From Scenedesmus sp. ARA3 (lineage: Eukaryota > Chlorophyta > Chlorophyceae > Sphaeropleales > Scenedesmaceae): 56,378 bases of DNA. Positions 22,795 through 34,503 of the stretch are shown in pieces. Every line of letters begins with the position of its first letter. Positions within the stretch are counted from its first letter, which is position 1. Made by a program: the position numbers and the translations under genes. Location: positions 7,220 to 63,597 of the forward strand of contig RWJK01001955.1 of NCBI GenBank assembly GCA_004335835.1. Reading direction: 5' to 3'. The notes under the pieces are model-generated. The model saw only the letters and a list, made by a program, of their open reading frames with translations, searched no databases and was not told the DNA's origin.

Positions 22795-24290
22795 AGCTCA
22801 TTATCCGAGTGTGCGGCGGCAGGCTGGGCGCGTGTGCTGTTTCGGTTGCGCCTGCAGCTGCTGCAGCAGCGGCGCGGCTGTGGGTGTGTCATCGGTCGAG
22901 TTGTTGGTGGTGATGTGTGCGCTGCTGAAGCTGGGGTTTGCAGAGTTCAGTGCTCTTTGAGAGACAGCGTCATCCGGTCCACGGCACTTTGAGCCATCGA
23001 GTCCCCGAATCGCAGAGTCCTTGAGTCACGAGTTGCAGAGTTGCTCGAATCTCGTAGTTGGGTGAGGAAATGCAGCGGCGAACAGTGCAAGGTTGGGAGG
23101 CATGACTTGTGTCTGGCGGGTGCAGTGATTGAAGCCGTAGCAGCTGCAAGCTGTCAGCACGGGTGGTTTTGATGTTTGGCTGCTGGCGGTGGTGGTGAAA
23201 CCTCTGCACATGCGGCTGGCCTGGTGGCAGCTGCAGCGCTATCGCTGCGCGACTAACTTATCATCACCATGCGGAGTGGGCAAGCAATGCGCCCCGCTGC
23301 GGGGCTGCCGCTCTTGGGGCGACAGTGTAGCATCTTTCTGCATGGGGTGCAGGATGAATTGTGTGTGAATTGTTCTTCAAGACTGGCCATTCGTTTGGTA
23401 GCTCCTCGCAAGGGCTTTTGTGTGGTTGGGCGATGCCTGTGTGGCGCCTCGTGTGTGGGCAGCCTCGACGGCCCCACGTGCAGTGCACTGCTGCACAGGC
23501 AGCACCTGACGGCTGACGGCAGCTGCTGAATGTGTGCTGTGTGTTGTGTGCCATGTGCGCGCTCAATATGCGGCACGTACGGTTGCACACCGCCACATCT
23601 TTGCAGCTGTGTGTCTTGAGCTACCTAGGGGCAAGGCGGTGTGTGTGATGTCTGCAGGACCTCATCTGTCGAACTGTGGCGGTGGCGTGCCAGTTTTGCT
23701 GTTGCGCATGCATATGTGTGCGCTGACAGCATTGGGCGGTCGCCTCTTTGCAGGTGTGCTGCCGGCAGGCTTGGCAGGGCAATTCCTGCCAGCACCCCGG
23801 CTGCGCATCCATCGCAGCAGCTCTCTGAAGCAGGGCAGGTGTTGAGCTGCGCGGCAGGCGTTGCGCTTCGCCCTCAGGCACCAGCTGTGCATGTGCTGCA
23901 GCAGCAGGTGCCACTTATCAGGGGGCCTTCGCGTTGCTGCTCCAAGCGCCTGTGGTGCTGCTGTGATGGGAAGTTTCCTAATTGGGAACCTGTACCTATC
24001 GCATGGTCTTGCAGCGGCCAGCGCAACGCAGTTGCCGCTGCATGAGCTGCTGTCGGGGATATTTCTGTGTCTGTTGTCGCAGTGAGTGCTGTGTGTGCAT
24101 TGCGCGGGCCTGTTTTAGATTGAGCCTCGTCAGTGACACTGCTGTTGGTGATTGTTCCTGGCGCGGAGTACCGTCCCAGGACAACAAACCGTTTCTCTTT
24201 TTTCGATTCGGTAGACTGGAGCTGCATGCCGCCGCGTTGTCTGGCCTCTGACATTATTGCAGCATGTTTGCAGCGTGTTTGGGGTCTGCA

Positions 24291-24295
24291 TGTAA
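24291..24295 (+). promoter_or_regulatory. Candidate TGTAA poly(A) signal
   Basis: This is the first TGTAA I find on the plus strand after the PDE stop codon, about 1.5 kb downstream. TGTAA is the usual chlorophyte poly(A) signal. Use by this gene is an inference. Confidence 0.35.
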
Positions 24296-26049
24296 TTAGA
24301 CTGGCCTTGTAGCGGGCTGGATTGGATGCTTCCCTGCGCTTTCAGGGGAGCACCGCTGAGCCGCATTGCTCCTGTCATGAGCGGTGGATGCCGCAGCGCG
24401 TGCAACATCTCAAGGTTCATGCGCACCAGGCGCCGGTGTATGCAACATTCGCGCAGAAAGTCAGGCACGTCTCCAGCTGTTGGTGTGTGGGTTGCTGATC
24501 GCCTGCTGCTTGGCCTGCAAGGCCACTGAACACGCCATGGTGCGCGCGCTGTTGGCAGTGTTTGACGCTTTCTGGTGCTGCTGGTGCCTGTTTCGTGTCG
24601 CTGGTGCTGTTTCGTCGTGACTGCGCGTGCGGCCGCAGAAGTGTCTGGCCTTATCAGTCCTTGCTGCTGGCGCAGCAGCTGGTGCTGGCACTGGTATGCA
24701 GCAGGTGCTGAGGTGTTTGGGTTTGTTACTGTGCTTGCATGGCAGGTGCCCTAGGTGGGTGCTGTCCAGCCCCGCAAATCAGCACACAGTGTGCAGCGTT
24801 GGAGGGAAAAGGGTATGCATGTGTGCGCGGGACGGCGCGCATGATGACTGCTTAGTGACGTTTTTTGTCTGTGTCTGCTCCTCTGTCCCTCTTCTTACGA
24901 GTGCCTGGCAGTGCCTGGTCAGCATGCTTTTGAGGCACCTGCTGCTTCTGTCTTTCTTGCTTTGCGAGTTGCGCTCCCAGGATTTGTTAGCTATTGCTGC
25001 GATGGTCCAGCTAGGCGCTGCTGTGCGGCCCGTGAATCTGTGAGCAGCCTTCTCAGTGTGTGTGTTGTACTATCTTGGGTGCCATTGTCTGTGCGTGGTG
25101 CTCACAGCAGGCCGGCTGGCCAGGCTGGTGCTGGATGTTGTCTTTGTGATCCGTGACTCGAGCGTTTCGAGCGTTGCTCAGTTGGAGGCCCGCAGCATGT
25201 GTGGGTGTGGGTGTGGTCGGCTGTGTTGGGCTTGGTGATGTGATGGCGGTTGTGTGCATCTGCCAGTGTTGCAGTATGTATCTTCAGCAGCTGGCATGCA
25301 TGTAGAATGTGCATGGTGTGCGTGTTGCGGCTGTTTCGCAGAGCCCTGTACTTTGAAACGTACAGCAGCGGTGAGATTGTGGTGTGGAGCTGATTCCCGC
25401 GTGGTATCTGTATCTACACAAGCCGTCTGCTTGGCCTTCATATATTGATGCACAAGGTGTCGTGTCGGCATGCAGCGCAGGTCATGTCGGCATGCAGCGC
25501 GAGGTGGCATGCAACAAGGCTGAAGCTGTGCAGGGGATGCAGAGGGGGGCCACAAGCACACTGCCCGTCCTTAATCAGGCGTTGGACATTCCACCAGCAG
25601 GAGGCGGCGCAAAAGCAGCAGGAGGATGTGGCATTGGTACGCATTGCACTTTAAACATGGCATGACCAGGTGGTGCCAGCCCATGCTGCTGTGGCCGCGC
25701 GCCGTTCCCAGCAGTTTGCTGATGCATGTGCCTTGCAGCTGAGTCCAAGTGGGCTGCAGTGGACAGCTGTTCAGCGTCACCACGGCGAGCCGTGTGCTCT
25801 GGTGTATGTGCTGAGCTGCTTGTGCACCGTTGTACACCGTACAGTTAGTGCCTGTTACATGCCTTGTGGTGGTGCTTGTGCCAGCTTTGTGCGGTGTGTC
25901 GGTAGTGCGACGCTAGCTGTGTTAGCTGATGGCACAGCGGTTGCAGTTGCCACTTCTGCAGGCTGTGTTGCGGCACTGGTGTATGCATTTCTTTGTGTGT
26001 GGCTGTGTGTCTCACCAGATGTGCCTCACCAAGGTGGACATGTGCATTC

Positions 26050-26111
26050 CTGTTGAGCAGCTGCTGGACGTGCAGCGACCTGTTGAGCAGCTGCTGGACG
26101 TGCAGCGACGC
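26050..26111 (+). repeat. Tandem duplication of a 30-bp unit
   Basis: The unit encoding PVEQLLDVQR (CCTGTTGAGCAGCTGCTGGA and 10 more bases) occurs twice, exactly in frame, after a CCAGATG. It may be part of an unrecognised exon. Confidence 0.7.
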
Positions 26112-26426
26112 AACGGCAAGGATCCTCAAAACGGCTGTCGTGCTGGCTGCGCATATTGGGGTATTCTGCTGCTTGGCGCGTCAAGGCGGAGTGCGCAGTG
26201 CGCTCGTCAGCGCCTTGTGCTGAGGTTGTGCAGTGCCTTTTGCAAAGGTTCATCGGTGGTGCATGGAGCTGTTTCCTTGAAAGTGATGCCGCACGTGGAG
26301 ATGCTTTGGGTGAGACTGCAGTGCAGGAGTACACAAGAACTTGTACAACTACTAGAATTGGCAGCGGTTGTGTAGTCCAGCAGCCGTCGTGTTGTGCTGC
26401 TTGCTTGCAAGCAAGCTGTGATAGCC

Positions 26427-26565
26427 TTATTCCTTCGCACGCAGCTGCGTGTCTGAGCTGCTGTCAAACAGGGACAGGGGGCCCCACCACTTATGCTTGG
26501 AGTGCAACAGCGCCCGCCCAATGCGGATCCAGGGCAGCTCGGTGTCAGGCGGCGCAGTAGCAAAC
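26427..26565 (-). CDS. C-terminal fragment of an unknown gene truncated by the assembly gap
   Basis: An open frame enters from the gap and ends at TAA (26427-26429). It includes PPDTELPWIRIGRALLHSKH and WWGPLSLFDSSSDTQLRAKE. The residue composition looks genuinely coding rather than repeat-derived. I do not recognise the family; the 5' part lies in the 400-N gap or beyond. Confidence 0.55.
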
Positions 26566-26965
26566 NNNNNNNNNNNNNNNNNNNNNNNNNNNNNNNNNNN
26601 NNNNNNNNNNNNNNNNNNNNNNNNNNNNNNNNNNNNNNNNNNNNNNNNNNNNNNNNNNNNNNNNNNNNNNNNNNNNNNNNNNNNNNNNNNNNNNNNNNNN
26701 NNNNNNNNNNNNNNNNNNNNNNNNNNNNNNNNNNNNNNNNNNNNNNNNNNNNNNNNNNNNNNNNNNNNNNNNNNNNNNNNNNNNNNNNNNNNNNNNNNNN
26801 NNNNNNNNNNNNNNNNNNNNNNNNNNNNNNNNNNNNNNNNNNNNNNNNNNNNNNNNNNNNNNNNNNNNNNNNNNNNNNNNNNNNNNNNNNNNNNNNNNNN
26901 NNNNNNNNNNNNNNNNNNNNNNNNNNNNNNNNNNNNNNNNNNNNNNNNNNNNNNNNNNNNNNNNN
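26566..26965. other. Assembly gap (400 N)
   Basis: A run of exactly 400 N, so the true length may differ. It hides most of the gene ending at 26427. Confidence 0.99.
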
Positions 26966-27138
26966 GTATATCTGAAAATTCAGCTGCATACAACAGGGTG
27001 CTGACACCATACGCTGCGCTACCCATGCAAAGAAGAGGTCTGTTACAGGGCCCATGCCTCTGCCAAACACAGACAATTGTGGTCACAGCCACCAATTCAA
27101 GCAACACACCAGCGTGTCAACAGCCCTTAACCAACCCT

Positions 27139-27156
27139 TTACTCAGCTCTTCCTGC
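27139..27156. repeat. SINE target-site duplication, left copy
   Basis: This 18-bp sequence TTACTCAGCTCTTCCTGC recurs exactly at 27554-27571. The first bases may derive from the ATT tail, so the true duplication is 16-18 bp. Confidence 0.92.
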
Positions 27157-27553
27157 GGTCCGGCGGGACTTTATACACGTGGCGCAGTGGTAATGATGGT
27201 CGACTTGTGGCCGAAAGGTTGCCGGTTCGATTCTGAGCCAAAGCAGTACTTCCCTGGACTCAGGGGCACGGTCGGTGAAAACCGAAGGAAGGATACTGTT
27301 GTGTCCTCGCGGCTCTCCGCAGGATTCCGTCGATTGCTGGCTACATACATACCAGCCCTGCCAGGCACGCAGCCAACCGTATGGGTAACCCCCACCTGCT
27401 GCCTGGTGAAGGCGGTGANGGGGTCTGGGTGGTCTACCCCTCACCAATAGAGAGGCAATAATAGTCGTAGTTTCCGCTCCGTTACGGGGCGCGGTTGCCG
27501 ATGCCGATAAGGCATGGCTTACAAGAAGACTATTATTATTATTATTATTATTA
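27157..27553 (+). mobile_element. tRNA-derived SINE with (ATT)n tail
   Basis: The element is about 397 bp. It has a Pol III A-box-like TGGCGCAGTGG at 27180-27190 and a B-box-like GGTTCGATTCT at 27224-27234, then an unrelated body and a 3' tail of ATT repeats at about 27529-27553. It is flanked by an 18-bp target-site duplication, the mark of LINE-driven retroposition. It encodes no long protein. On the minus strand it supplies a TGTAA (27519-27523) about 35 nt after the MYND gene stop codon. Confidence 0.9.
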
Positions 27554-27571
27554 TTACTCAGCTCTTCCTGC
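27554..27571. repeat. SINE target-site duplication, right copy
   Basis: This is identical to 27139-27156 and contains the stop codon of the MYND gene (27558-27560). Confidence 0.92.
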
Positions 27572-27956
27572 CAGACAGCTGCATGCACAGCCGCTTGTGC
27601 TGCTTCCAGTGCGCCAGCTGGCACTCCCGGCTGCAGTACGACACAGCCTGGCAGGTACTGCATCTAGTGCCTGGGCCGCCTGCCAGCTGCTTCTCACTCA
27701 TCTCAGCCATGTTCAGGCACTCTGGGCTGTTGCAGATCTTCCACACAGGCAGCCGCCCACAAACAGCTGCAGCAAATTCCAGAAGCTCCTGCCCCACCTC
27801 ACCAGCCATTACAACTGACGCCTCGTGCCAGCGCGCTACAGCCCTGCCACTGCTGCTGCTGCTGTTTCTGCTGGTGTGCGCTGAGAGTGCTGCTGCCACC
27901 TCCTGCCCTTGCTGCAACAGCTTCCGCAGCCCCGCAGGAGGTCGCTCAGCAGTAGT

Positions 27957-27995
<39 letters not shown>

Positions 27996-28761
27996 TGCAG
28001 ATGGCGCCTTGGCTCCTGCTGCTGCTGCTGCTGCGGCTGCTTCTAGGTTTGCAGCCAGCCAGGCTGCCGCCTCCCCACACTGCTGCAGCAGCTCCTCGGC
28101 AGTCAAATTGCTGCTGCTGCTGCTGTTGACCTGACTCAATCCTGGTTGGCAACCTATGCTGCCATCTTGGTCGATCGTGGCTGCCATCAGCAGGGCCCGC
28201 ACTGTCAGCAGCGCCCGGGCCACAACAACCAATGCCTCTGGCCCAGCAACTGACTGACTGCTGCGGCCCCTGCTGCTGCTGCTGCCGCTGCTGCTGCTGC
28301 TGCTGCTGTCGTGATGCTTGCGCAGCTGCACAACCTTGCATGCATTCTCAACAGCGCTCCACGCCACATCAGTGCCGCCTGATACGCCACAAGCAACTGC
28401 ATGCTTCAGCACTGTCAGCAGCAGCAACAAATGCTGCTGCTGCTGCTGCTGCGCTGAATCGGCTGCTGGCCGCAGCGCTGCTTCCAGCACCTTCTTTGCA
28501 GCTGCCAGGGAGTGACGCGGAGCCCAAAAGGTGACGCCTACACCTGCAGCTGCGGCATCCGCTGTGCTTGCCCTGCTGGCAGTGTCACCCACCTCAAGCA
28601 CGGCCAGCAATCTCTTAGGGTCACACGCTGACGGTTTTGGAGCCCCGCAGTCTGGAATTGTGGTTTCTGCGGTTGCTTCGCAGCGCAGTGCTGCCTCCAG
28701 TGCGGCCGCGCAGGGCCCTGGCTGCTCAGCAAAGGCGGCAGTGAGGTCCGCCTGGGGAGCT

Positions 28762-28800
<39 letters not shown>

Positions 28801-30015
28801 GCAGCAGCAGGCACAGAGGTTGAAGACCATGCGAGCCTCATGCACTGCACAGATTTGTGATGTGGCCATTTGCTGCTGACACGACTGCAGAAATGCATGA
28901 GCACCACCACACAGCTTCGCACATCCCAACACACTGCGATTTACAGTACAAAGCTGCTGCAGCGCGGTAATGCCCTACCAGCCAAGGCAACTGCCAGCAG
29001 CGTCTTTCCGAAGGCCAGCTGCGCAACCCTAGACTGTGCCTCCTGCTCCCGTTCACGCAGCCGACCAAATGCCGCGCCGCTGCTGCCAGTGCTGCTGGTG
29101 CTGCTGCTGTCAGGGTGCATACACAGCACAGCAGGCGCCAGCAGCAGCAGCAGCGGCCGCAGCACACTGCCCGCCAAGCCTGCCACACAACTGTGCGCTG
29201 CTGTTGCTGTGGCGGCGTCTGCCCGCGCTGCCGCTGCTGCTGCTGCGGTGCGTGAACGGCCATGTCAAAGACATTGCGGATTTCAGCGCGCCAGACATCA
29301 GCGGCAGTCCCCCCGGCAGCAGGCATAACTCTGTCAGTGTGAGCATCACAGGACCCCATCCGGCATGCTGCTGCAGGGTCTGCAGGTGTGCCGCTGTACT
29401 GCTGCTGCTGCTGTGTGGCCCTGTCATCATCTCCAGCTCGTGCAAGGCCCAGCAAGCGATGACCAGCTTCCTGAACTCCACCTGCAGCAGCAGCAGCAGC
29501 ACCAGCAGCACAAAGCTCCTGAGTCCGTAAGTGACCTGGCGCATGACCAGTGTCAAACAGCCCACCCAAGAGCAGGCAAGAGGGCAGGGGCACTGCAAGC
29601 ACCCTGCGCTACACACACAACAAGCAAGTGCAGTCATGGCTGCAGCTTCAAACCCATGTAATTCGGTGCATTGCGACTGATGTAGTGATGGCTTTATGCA
29701 GCAGCCTCCTGCTTGGGGATCACTGCAGTCTGGCACGGTTGCAATGCATTGGCTGAACCACGAGGCTGGTCACAACAGCACCTCCCGACCTCAGCCCCAC
29801 CTGCGTCACAATAGCATCCATCCACGGTTGCAATGCATTGGCTGAACAACTTTGCCTGTCACACCCGAACCTCCCGACCTCAGCCCCACCTGTGTCACGG
29901 TAGCATCCATCTGTGCGACTGCCTCCCTCTGCGCTGGCGGCATCCCAAGCGCGTCAAAGAGCTGCTCGTGGAACTTGGGCACCTGCAGCAGCCGCTGCTG
30001 CTGTTGCCGCGCACG

Positions 30016-30046
<31 letters not shown>

Positions 30047-32203
30047 CTTGTGGTGAGGTAGGATTTGCCCTTGTTGACAGCGTGCAGCTGTCCTGCTATC
30101 CTGGCCAGGTTGAGGCACAGCAGCATGTGCAGCTCCTCAAATGGGGCTAGTGATTCTGCTGCTTGCTGGGGCTCAATCTGCATGCGTTGTTGGGCAGGTT
30201 TGCAGTAACGCAACAGCAGCAGCAACAGCACCATGGGGCAGAGATGTTGACAAAAGCAAGGTGATGAGGCAATTGCAGTGCCGGGCAGCCTTGCCGTTGA
30301 TCTGGGGCGGTGACCGAAGCTAGCTGGCTTCTCCACAGTCGCCTGACTTGCCTCAACCCCAACACAACACAAACTGATGTGAGGCAACACCTAGAAGGCA
30401 GAGAGAGAGGTCTGGTTACAGGGGTGGGCAAGCTATCACCCTAGAGCGAGTCACTTGCCCCACTTTCAGTTCAGAGAAGGCAGGACTGCTGCATGCTGGC
30501 GAGGCCATGGCAGGCAGCTGCATCGCCTCACGCCGCTGCGCTGCAGCTGCATGAGATTCTTGGAGAAAACCGTGCAGCCGCAGCGCAATGGTGATCGCAT
30601 GCAGACCCCGGTTCAAACCCCGCTGCCGCACCTGTTTCAGCGACTGGACTGGAAAACAATGGCTGCCAGGCAGTGGGCCGTGCCTGTGGCAGCCCGCATC
30701 GCCTCCTGTGCATCTGGACGGCAGGTCTTGTGGCTGCAGCGGGCAGCATGTGCTGCTGCTGCGGCGGCTGCGGCAGGCGCCTCGGGGCCCTGGTGGCAGT
30801 TGGCAGGTGGCAGGGTCTGTGCAGCTGGCATCGATACATGTTGCGGCTGTTGCTGGCAGGCGGAAACTGGTGGAAACAAATCTTTGAACATGTGAAGCGC
30901 AGCCGTGCAAGGTTGCAGCTATGATGAGGCGCTGTTGCGGCTTGCTGTGTGTCCTGCTGCTTGCACTGCTGCAGCCGCGCCGGTGTACAAGTATGCATCG
31001 GCTGCAGGTGGCACAGAGCCCCGCTGGTCTTCACTACAGCTGAACTTTGCAGGAACATGCGAAGTCATGGCCCCGCACCTTCTGCTGCCACCCATATCTG
31101 GCAGTGCCTGCTCTGCTTGTTTACAGTGTGAGGCTCCCGTAATAGTTTAAAAACTAAGTAACAACAAAGTAACAATAAGTGGATGTAACAGTCACCTGCC
31201 AGGCCCGCATCAGTGCTGCTGCCAGGTTGGCTGCTGGTGCCACAGTCGGCCCAACCAGCGGGCAGATAAGTCCTGGTGTGGCGCTTTGCAGGCCCACCAC
31301 CAGGGAGGTCCAAAACTGAAGCAGCGACACTGCCAGCTCATGCGTGCTGGGGTTGAGCGGCTTTGGCGCGCAGTGCTTTGCTGCTGCGTGCAGCGCGGTG
31401 AGCGCTGCTGCCAGTGCAGGCATGAGGCCTGCAAAGAGGGGATGATATGTTGAAAGTGTGTTGTAGTTGGGGCGTGCACGCGAGTCTGGGCAAGCGCTCA
31501 GGGCAGCTCGGCTGGTTCCTGCGTGCTGTGAAATTGAGCGAGTGTTAGGCTGCAGGAAGCACCAAGCGCTGCAAGCAGCGCGGAGTCTATTCCTGCTTGC
31601 AGGAAAGGCAGCAAAGCTAGTGGCTACTGCTGCGTCGACTGGCACAAGGCAACTCCTGCAGCATGGCAGCAGAACTGCTAGGGGAAAGTTCAAACCCTAC
31701 GGAAGGTGTGCACTGCTGCTGTAGGAACTTATCACGTGTGTACCCTGACAGTACGTGCCTGACTGTGCCACCTGCTGCGTGATCTGTGTGAAGGCAGTGG
31801 GCTGGTCCCGCTTGCACCAGCACTTCACACACAGGTTGCTGCTGTCTGCCAGCCAAGAGACGCACTCCTGCTGCTCCATGCTGAGCGCCTGCAGGTCCGC
31901 TGCTGTGCTAAGCAGCTGAGTTATGCCCATACAGAGCTTCTCGATGATGCAGAGCGTGCTGAGCAGGCTATTTATGACTTCGTCGGCAAGTGCTTGTCCA
32001 ACTGCTCTGGGCAGGTCATCCAGGTGCTGCAGGAACCGCAGCATGTCCGGGATTCGCTGGCGCTCCTGAACTACGTTGTTGATGCTAAAGCTTGGGTCGC
32101 ACAGTTTTGTCACGAGGTGGTGGAGGTCCTGTGCTGTAGCGTTGATTGAGTTCGCAGTGGGCACTCGCTGCCCGGCAGGGCCACGCCTTTGCCTGCTCGC
32201 CAT
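27558..32203 (-). pseudogene. MYND zinc-finger gene A (damaged tandem paralogue)
   Basis: The protein ends in a MYND finger (CNSPEC ... CSTC ... YCSRECQLAHWKQHKRLC), a zinc-binding protein-interaction module. Exons by comparison with gene B are 31759-32203, 31196-31428, 30632-30789, 29890-30177, 28979-29481 and 27558-28759. The start MASRQRR aligns with MTSRQRR in B. Lesions: exon 1 ends at a GC donor; exon 3 has an in-frame TGA (30637-30639) and differs by 5 nt from B; no counterpart of B exon 4 was found; exon 6 (28979-29481) is 503 nt where phase needs 3n+1, with a one-base loss near 29290 and a second shift near 29190. The last exon keeps 400 intact codons, with Ala and Ser runs and the full finger. 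It may be a pseudogene, a gene with shortened products, or affected by sequence errors. The role is unknown. Confidence 0.75.
29801..29822 (-). repeat. Echo of MYND gene A exon 5 end
   Basis: This copy of the exon end (MDATVTQ) reads MDAIVTQ followed by GTGGGG. It lies 89 bp downstream of the real donor at 29890, inside an 89-bp duplication that includes GGTTGCAATGCATTGGCTGA. Confidence 0.88.
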
Positions 32204-32635
32204 TGTGACAAAATGCTTACGTTACGCTCGGGTGAATCAACACAAACAAGTCTCCATCCACGCAATTCTGGCCACTTGTAGTCAAGACCCGCACACCGAA
32301 CATACGACTGGCAGTTGAACAGCGACCTGGTAGTGACAACTGACACAGCTGCAGGGCTGAGTGACACCAATTTTGCACAGCGTTGTCCCTGCCGGCTGGC
32401 CCTGATCGCGACCTTGACCCAGGCCAAATTTTGATTGACTGACCATGCAATCCACTTCTGCGGAGCTTGGCAGCAAACGCTGACGTAACAATGCTGCAGG
32501 GCGCCAACTGGGTGTCACCAAGGCATTTGAATGGTCGCTCGCAAACAATTCAACACATTACCAACAATTATCACTCTGCAAACTGGTATGACCAACAATT
32601 ATCACTCTGCAAACAGTTCAGCGCCCACCACTGTC

Positions 32636-33023
32636 TCACTTCTTGCTGCCTGACAGCTGCTTGCACACCCGCTTGTGCTGCTTCCAGTGCGCCAGCTGGC
32701 ACTCCCTGCAGCAGTACGACACAGCCCTGCAGCCGCTGCACACCGTGCCTTTGCCGCCTGCCAGCTGCAGCTCACTCAGCTTGGACATGTTTTGGCACTC
32801 AGGGCTGTTGCAGTACAGCCGCACAGGCAGCCGCCCACACACTGCAGCAGCAAAGCCGCGCAGCTGCTGCCCCACTGCCCCAGCCATCACTGCTGACGCC
32901 TCGTGCCAGCGTGCTGCAGCTGTGCCAGTGCTGCTGCTGCTGCTGCTGCTGCTCGTGTATGCTGAGAGTGCTGCTGCCACCTGCTGCCCCTGCTGCAGCA
33001 GCTCCTGCAGCCCTGTGTCTTGT

Positions 33024-33118
<95 letters not shown>

Positions 33119-33426
33119 CGCCTTGGCACCTGCTGCTGATGCTGCTACTGCTGCCGCTTCTAGGTTTGCAACCAGCCAGGCTGCCGCCTCCCCACACTGC
33201 CGCAGCAGCTCCTCGGCAGTCAAGCTGCTGCTGCTGCCGCTGCTGCTGCTGCTGCTGCTGCTGCTGTTTGCATGCAGCAAAAGTTGTAGCTGCAACTGCT
33301 CGCCGTCTACTCGCCCTTCTGCATCGAACATGGCCACCAGCAGCAGCGACTGAACCGTCTGCAGCGCCCGAGCCACTACAACCAACGCCTCAGGCATAGC
33401 GCCTGCATGGCTGCTGCTACGGCCCC

Positions 33427-33457
<31 letters not shown>

Positions 33458-34469
33458 GCAGTGCTTGTGCAGCTGCGCAACCCTGCTCGCATTTTCAACG
33501 GCGGCCCAGGTCACGTCAGCGCTGCCTGCTTCAAGCTTAAAGCCAGTCAACAGCGCATGCTTCAGCAGTGTCACCAGCAGCAGTCAAGATGGTTTGCAGG
33601 CATTGCATGGCTCAACTTTGATCCCCGATAAGTTGGTAGAGCACTCTGAGCGGCTGAGTGGAACCCGGCCTCTGCAAACATTGCCGATGTGTGTTCAATC
33701 CAAATCCTGATCGGCCGTGCAACTGCTGCAATGCATTCCATTATCGGCCGGTGGCCGCAGTGGTGCAGTTATAGCCTTGTCAACAGCCGTGCCCACCTGC
33801 GAACACCAGCGCAAACAGCACCTCCCCAAAGTTCAACTGCACAGCCTCTGCTGCAGCCTCCCGCTCCTGCTGTGAACACTGGCCCAGCCGCATGTCGCTG
33901 GTGTGGCTGCTGTCAGGGTGCATGCACAGCACTGCAGGTGCCAGCAGCAGCAGGAACGGCCGCAGCACAGTCCCTGCCAGGCCTGCCACTAAGCCTGCTG
34001 CTGCAGCTGCTGCTGCCATCCTCTGTCTGCTGGCATCATCACTGCTGCTGGCTGCAGCGGTATGGTTATCCAGCGCTGCTGCAGGTATGAGTATACCCAT
34101 GTCACAGACAGCGCGGATGTGGTGCATGCCACTCAGCAGTGGCATCCCGCCAGGCAACAGGCACATCTCAATCAGCGTCAGGATGGCAGGGGCCCATCTG
34201 GCATGCTGCGTCTGCAGGGATGCTGCCGCACTGCTGCTGCTGCTGCTGCTGCTGGTGCGGGTGCAGTCAGTGGTTACTGTGCTTGCTTCCAGCAGCTGCA
34301 GGGCGCAGGCAGCCATGGTCATCTTCTGGAAGTCAACCTGCAGCAGCAGCAGTGGCACAGAGTTAATTGCAAAGGCTGACGCAGCAAGTGACACGTCTCA
34401 CACATTATTATAGCATCCTGAAAGCATCCTGAAAGCATCCTGAATTTCCCTGATTCTGGATGTCAACCT

Positions 34470-34503
<34 letters not shown>

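Larger units (their letters stand above)
22795..26426 (+). other. GT-rich gene-poor stretch; probable long PDE 3' UTR and intergenic DNA
   Basis: The sequence is rich in TGTGTG/GCTG on the plus strand with no convincing long frame. Weak exon-like fragments at about 25575-25760 (VVPAHAAVAARRSQQFADAC) and 26019-26130 could belong to an unrecognised plus-strand gene, but I cannot connect them. Confidence 0.5.

Noticed and set aside
28738..28934. N-terminal extension MCWDVRSCVVV... of the MYND gene A last exon frame
   Set aside because: The frame runs through a CTG tract ending in CAG. The phase fits an exon start at 28759 instead, so the upstream part is intron.
30582..30620. GCGCAATGGT plus GGTTCAAACCC, resembling a tRNA or SINE head
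   Set aside because: The A- and B-like boxes are too close (under 20 bp) and no tail or target-site duplication is seen.
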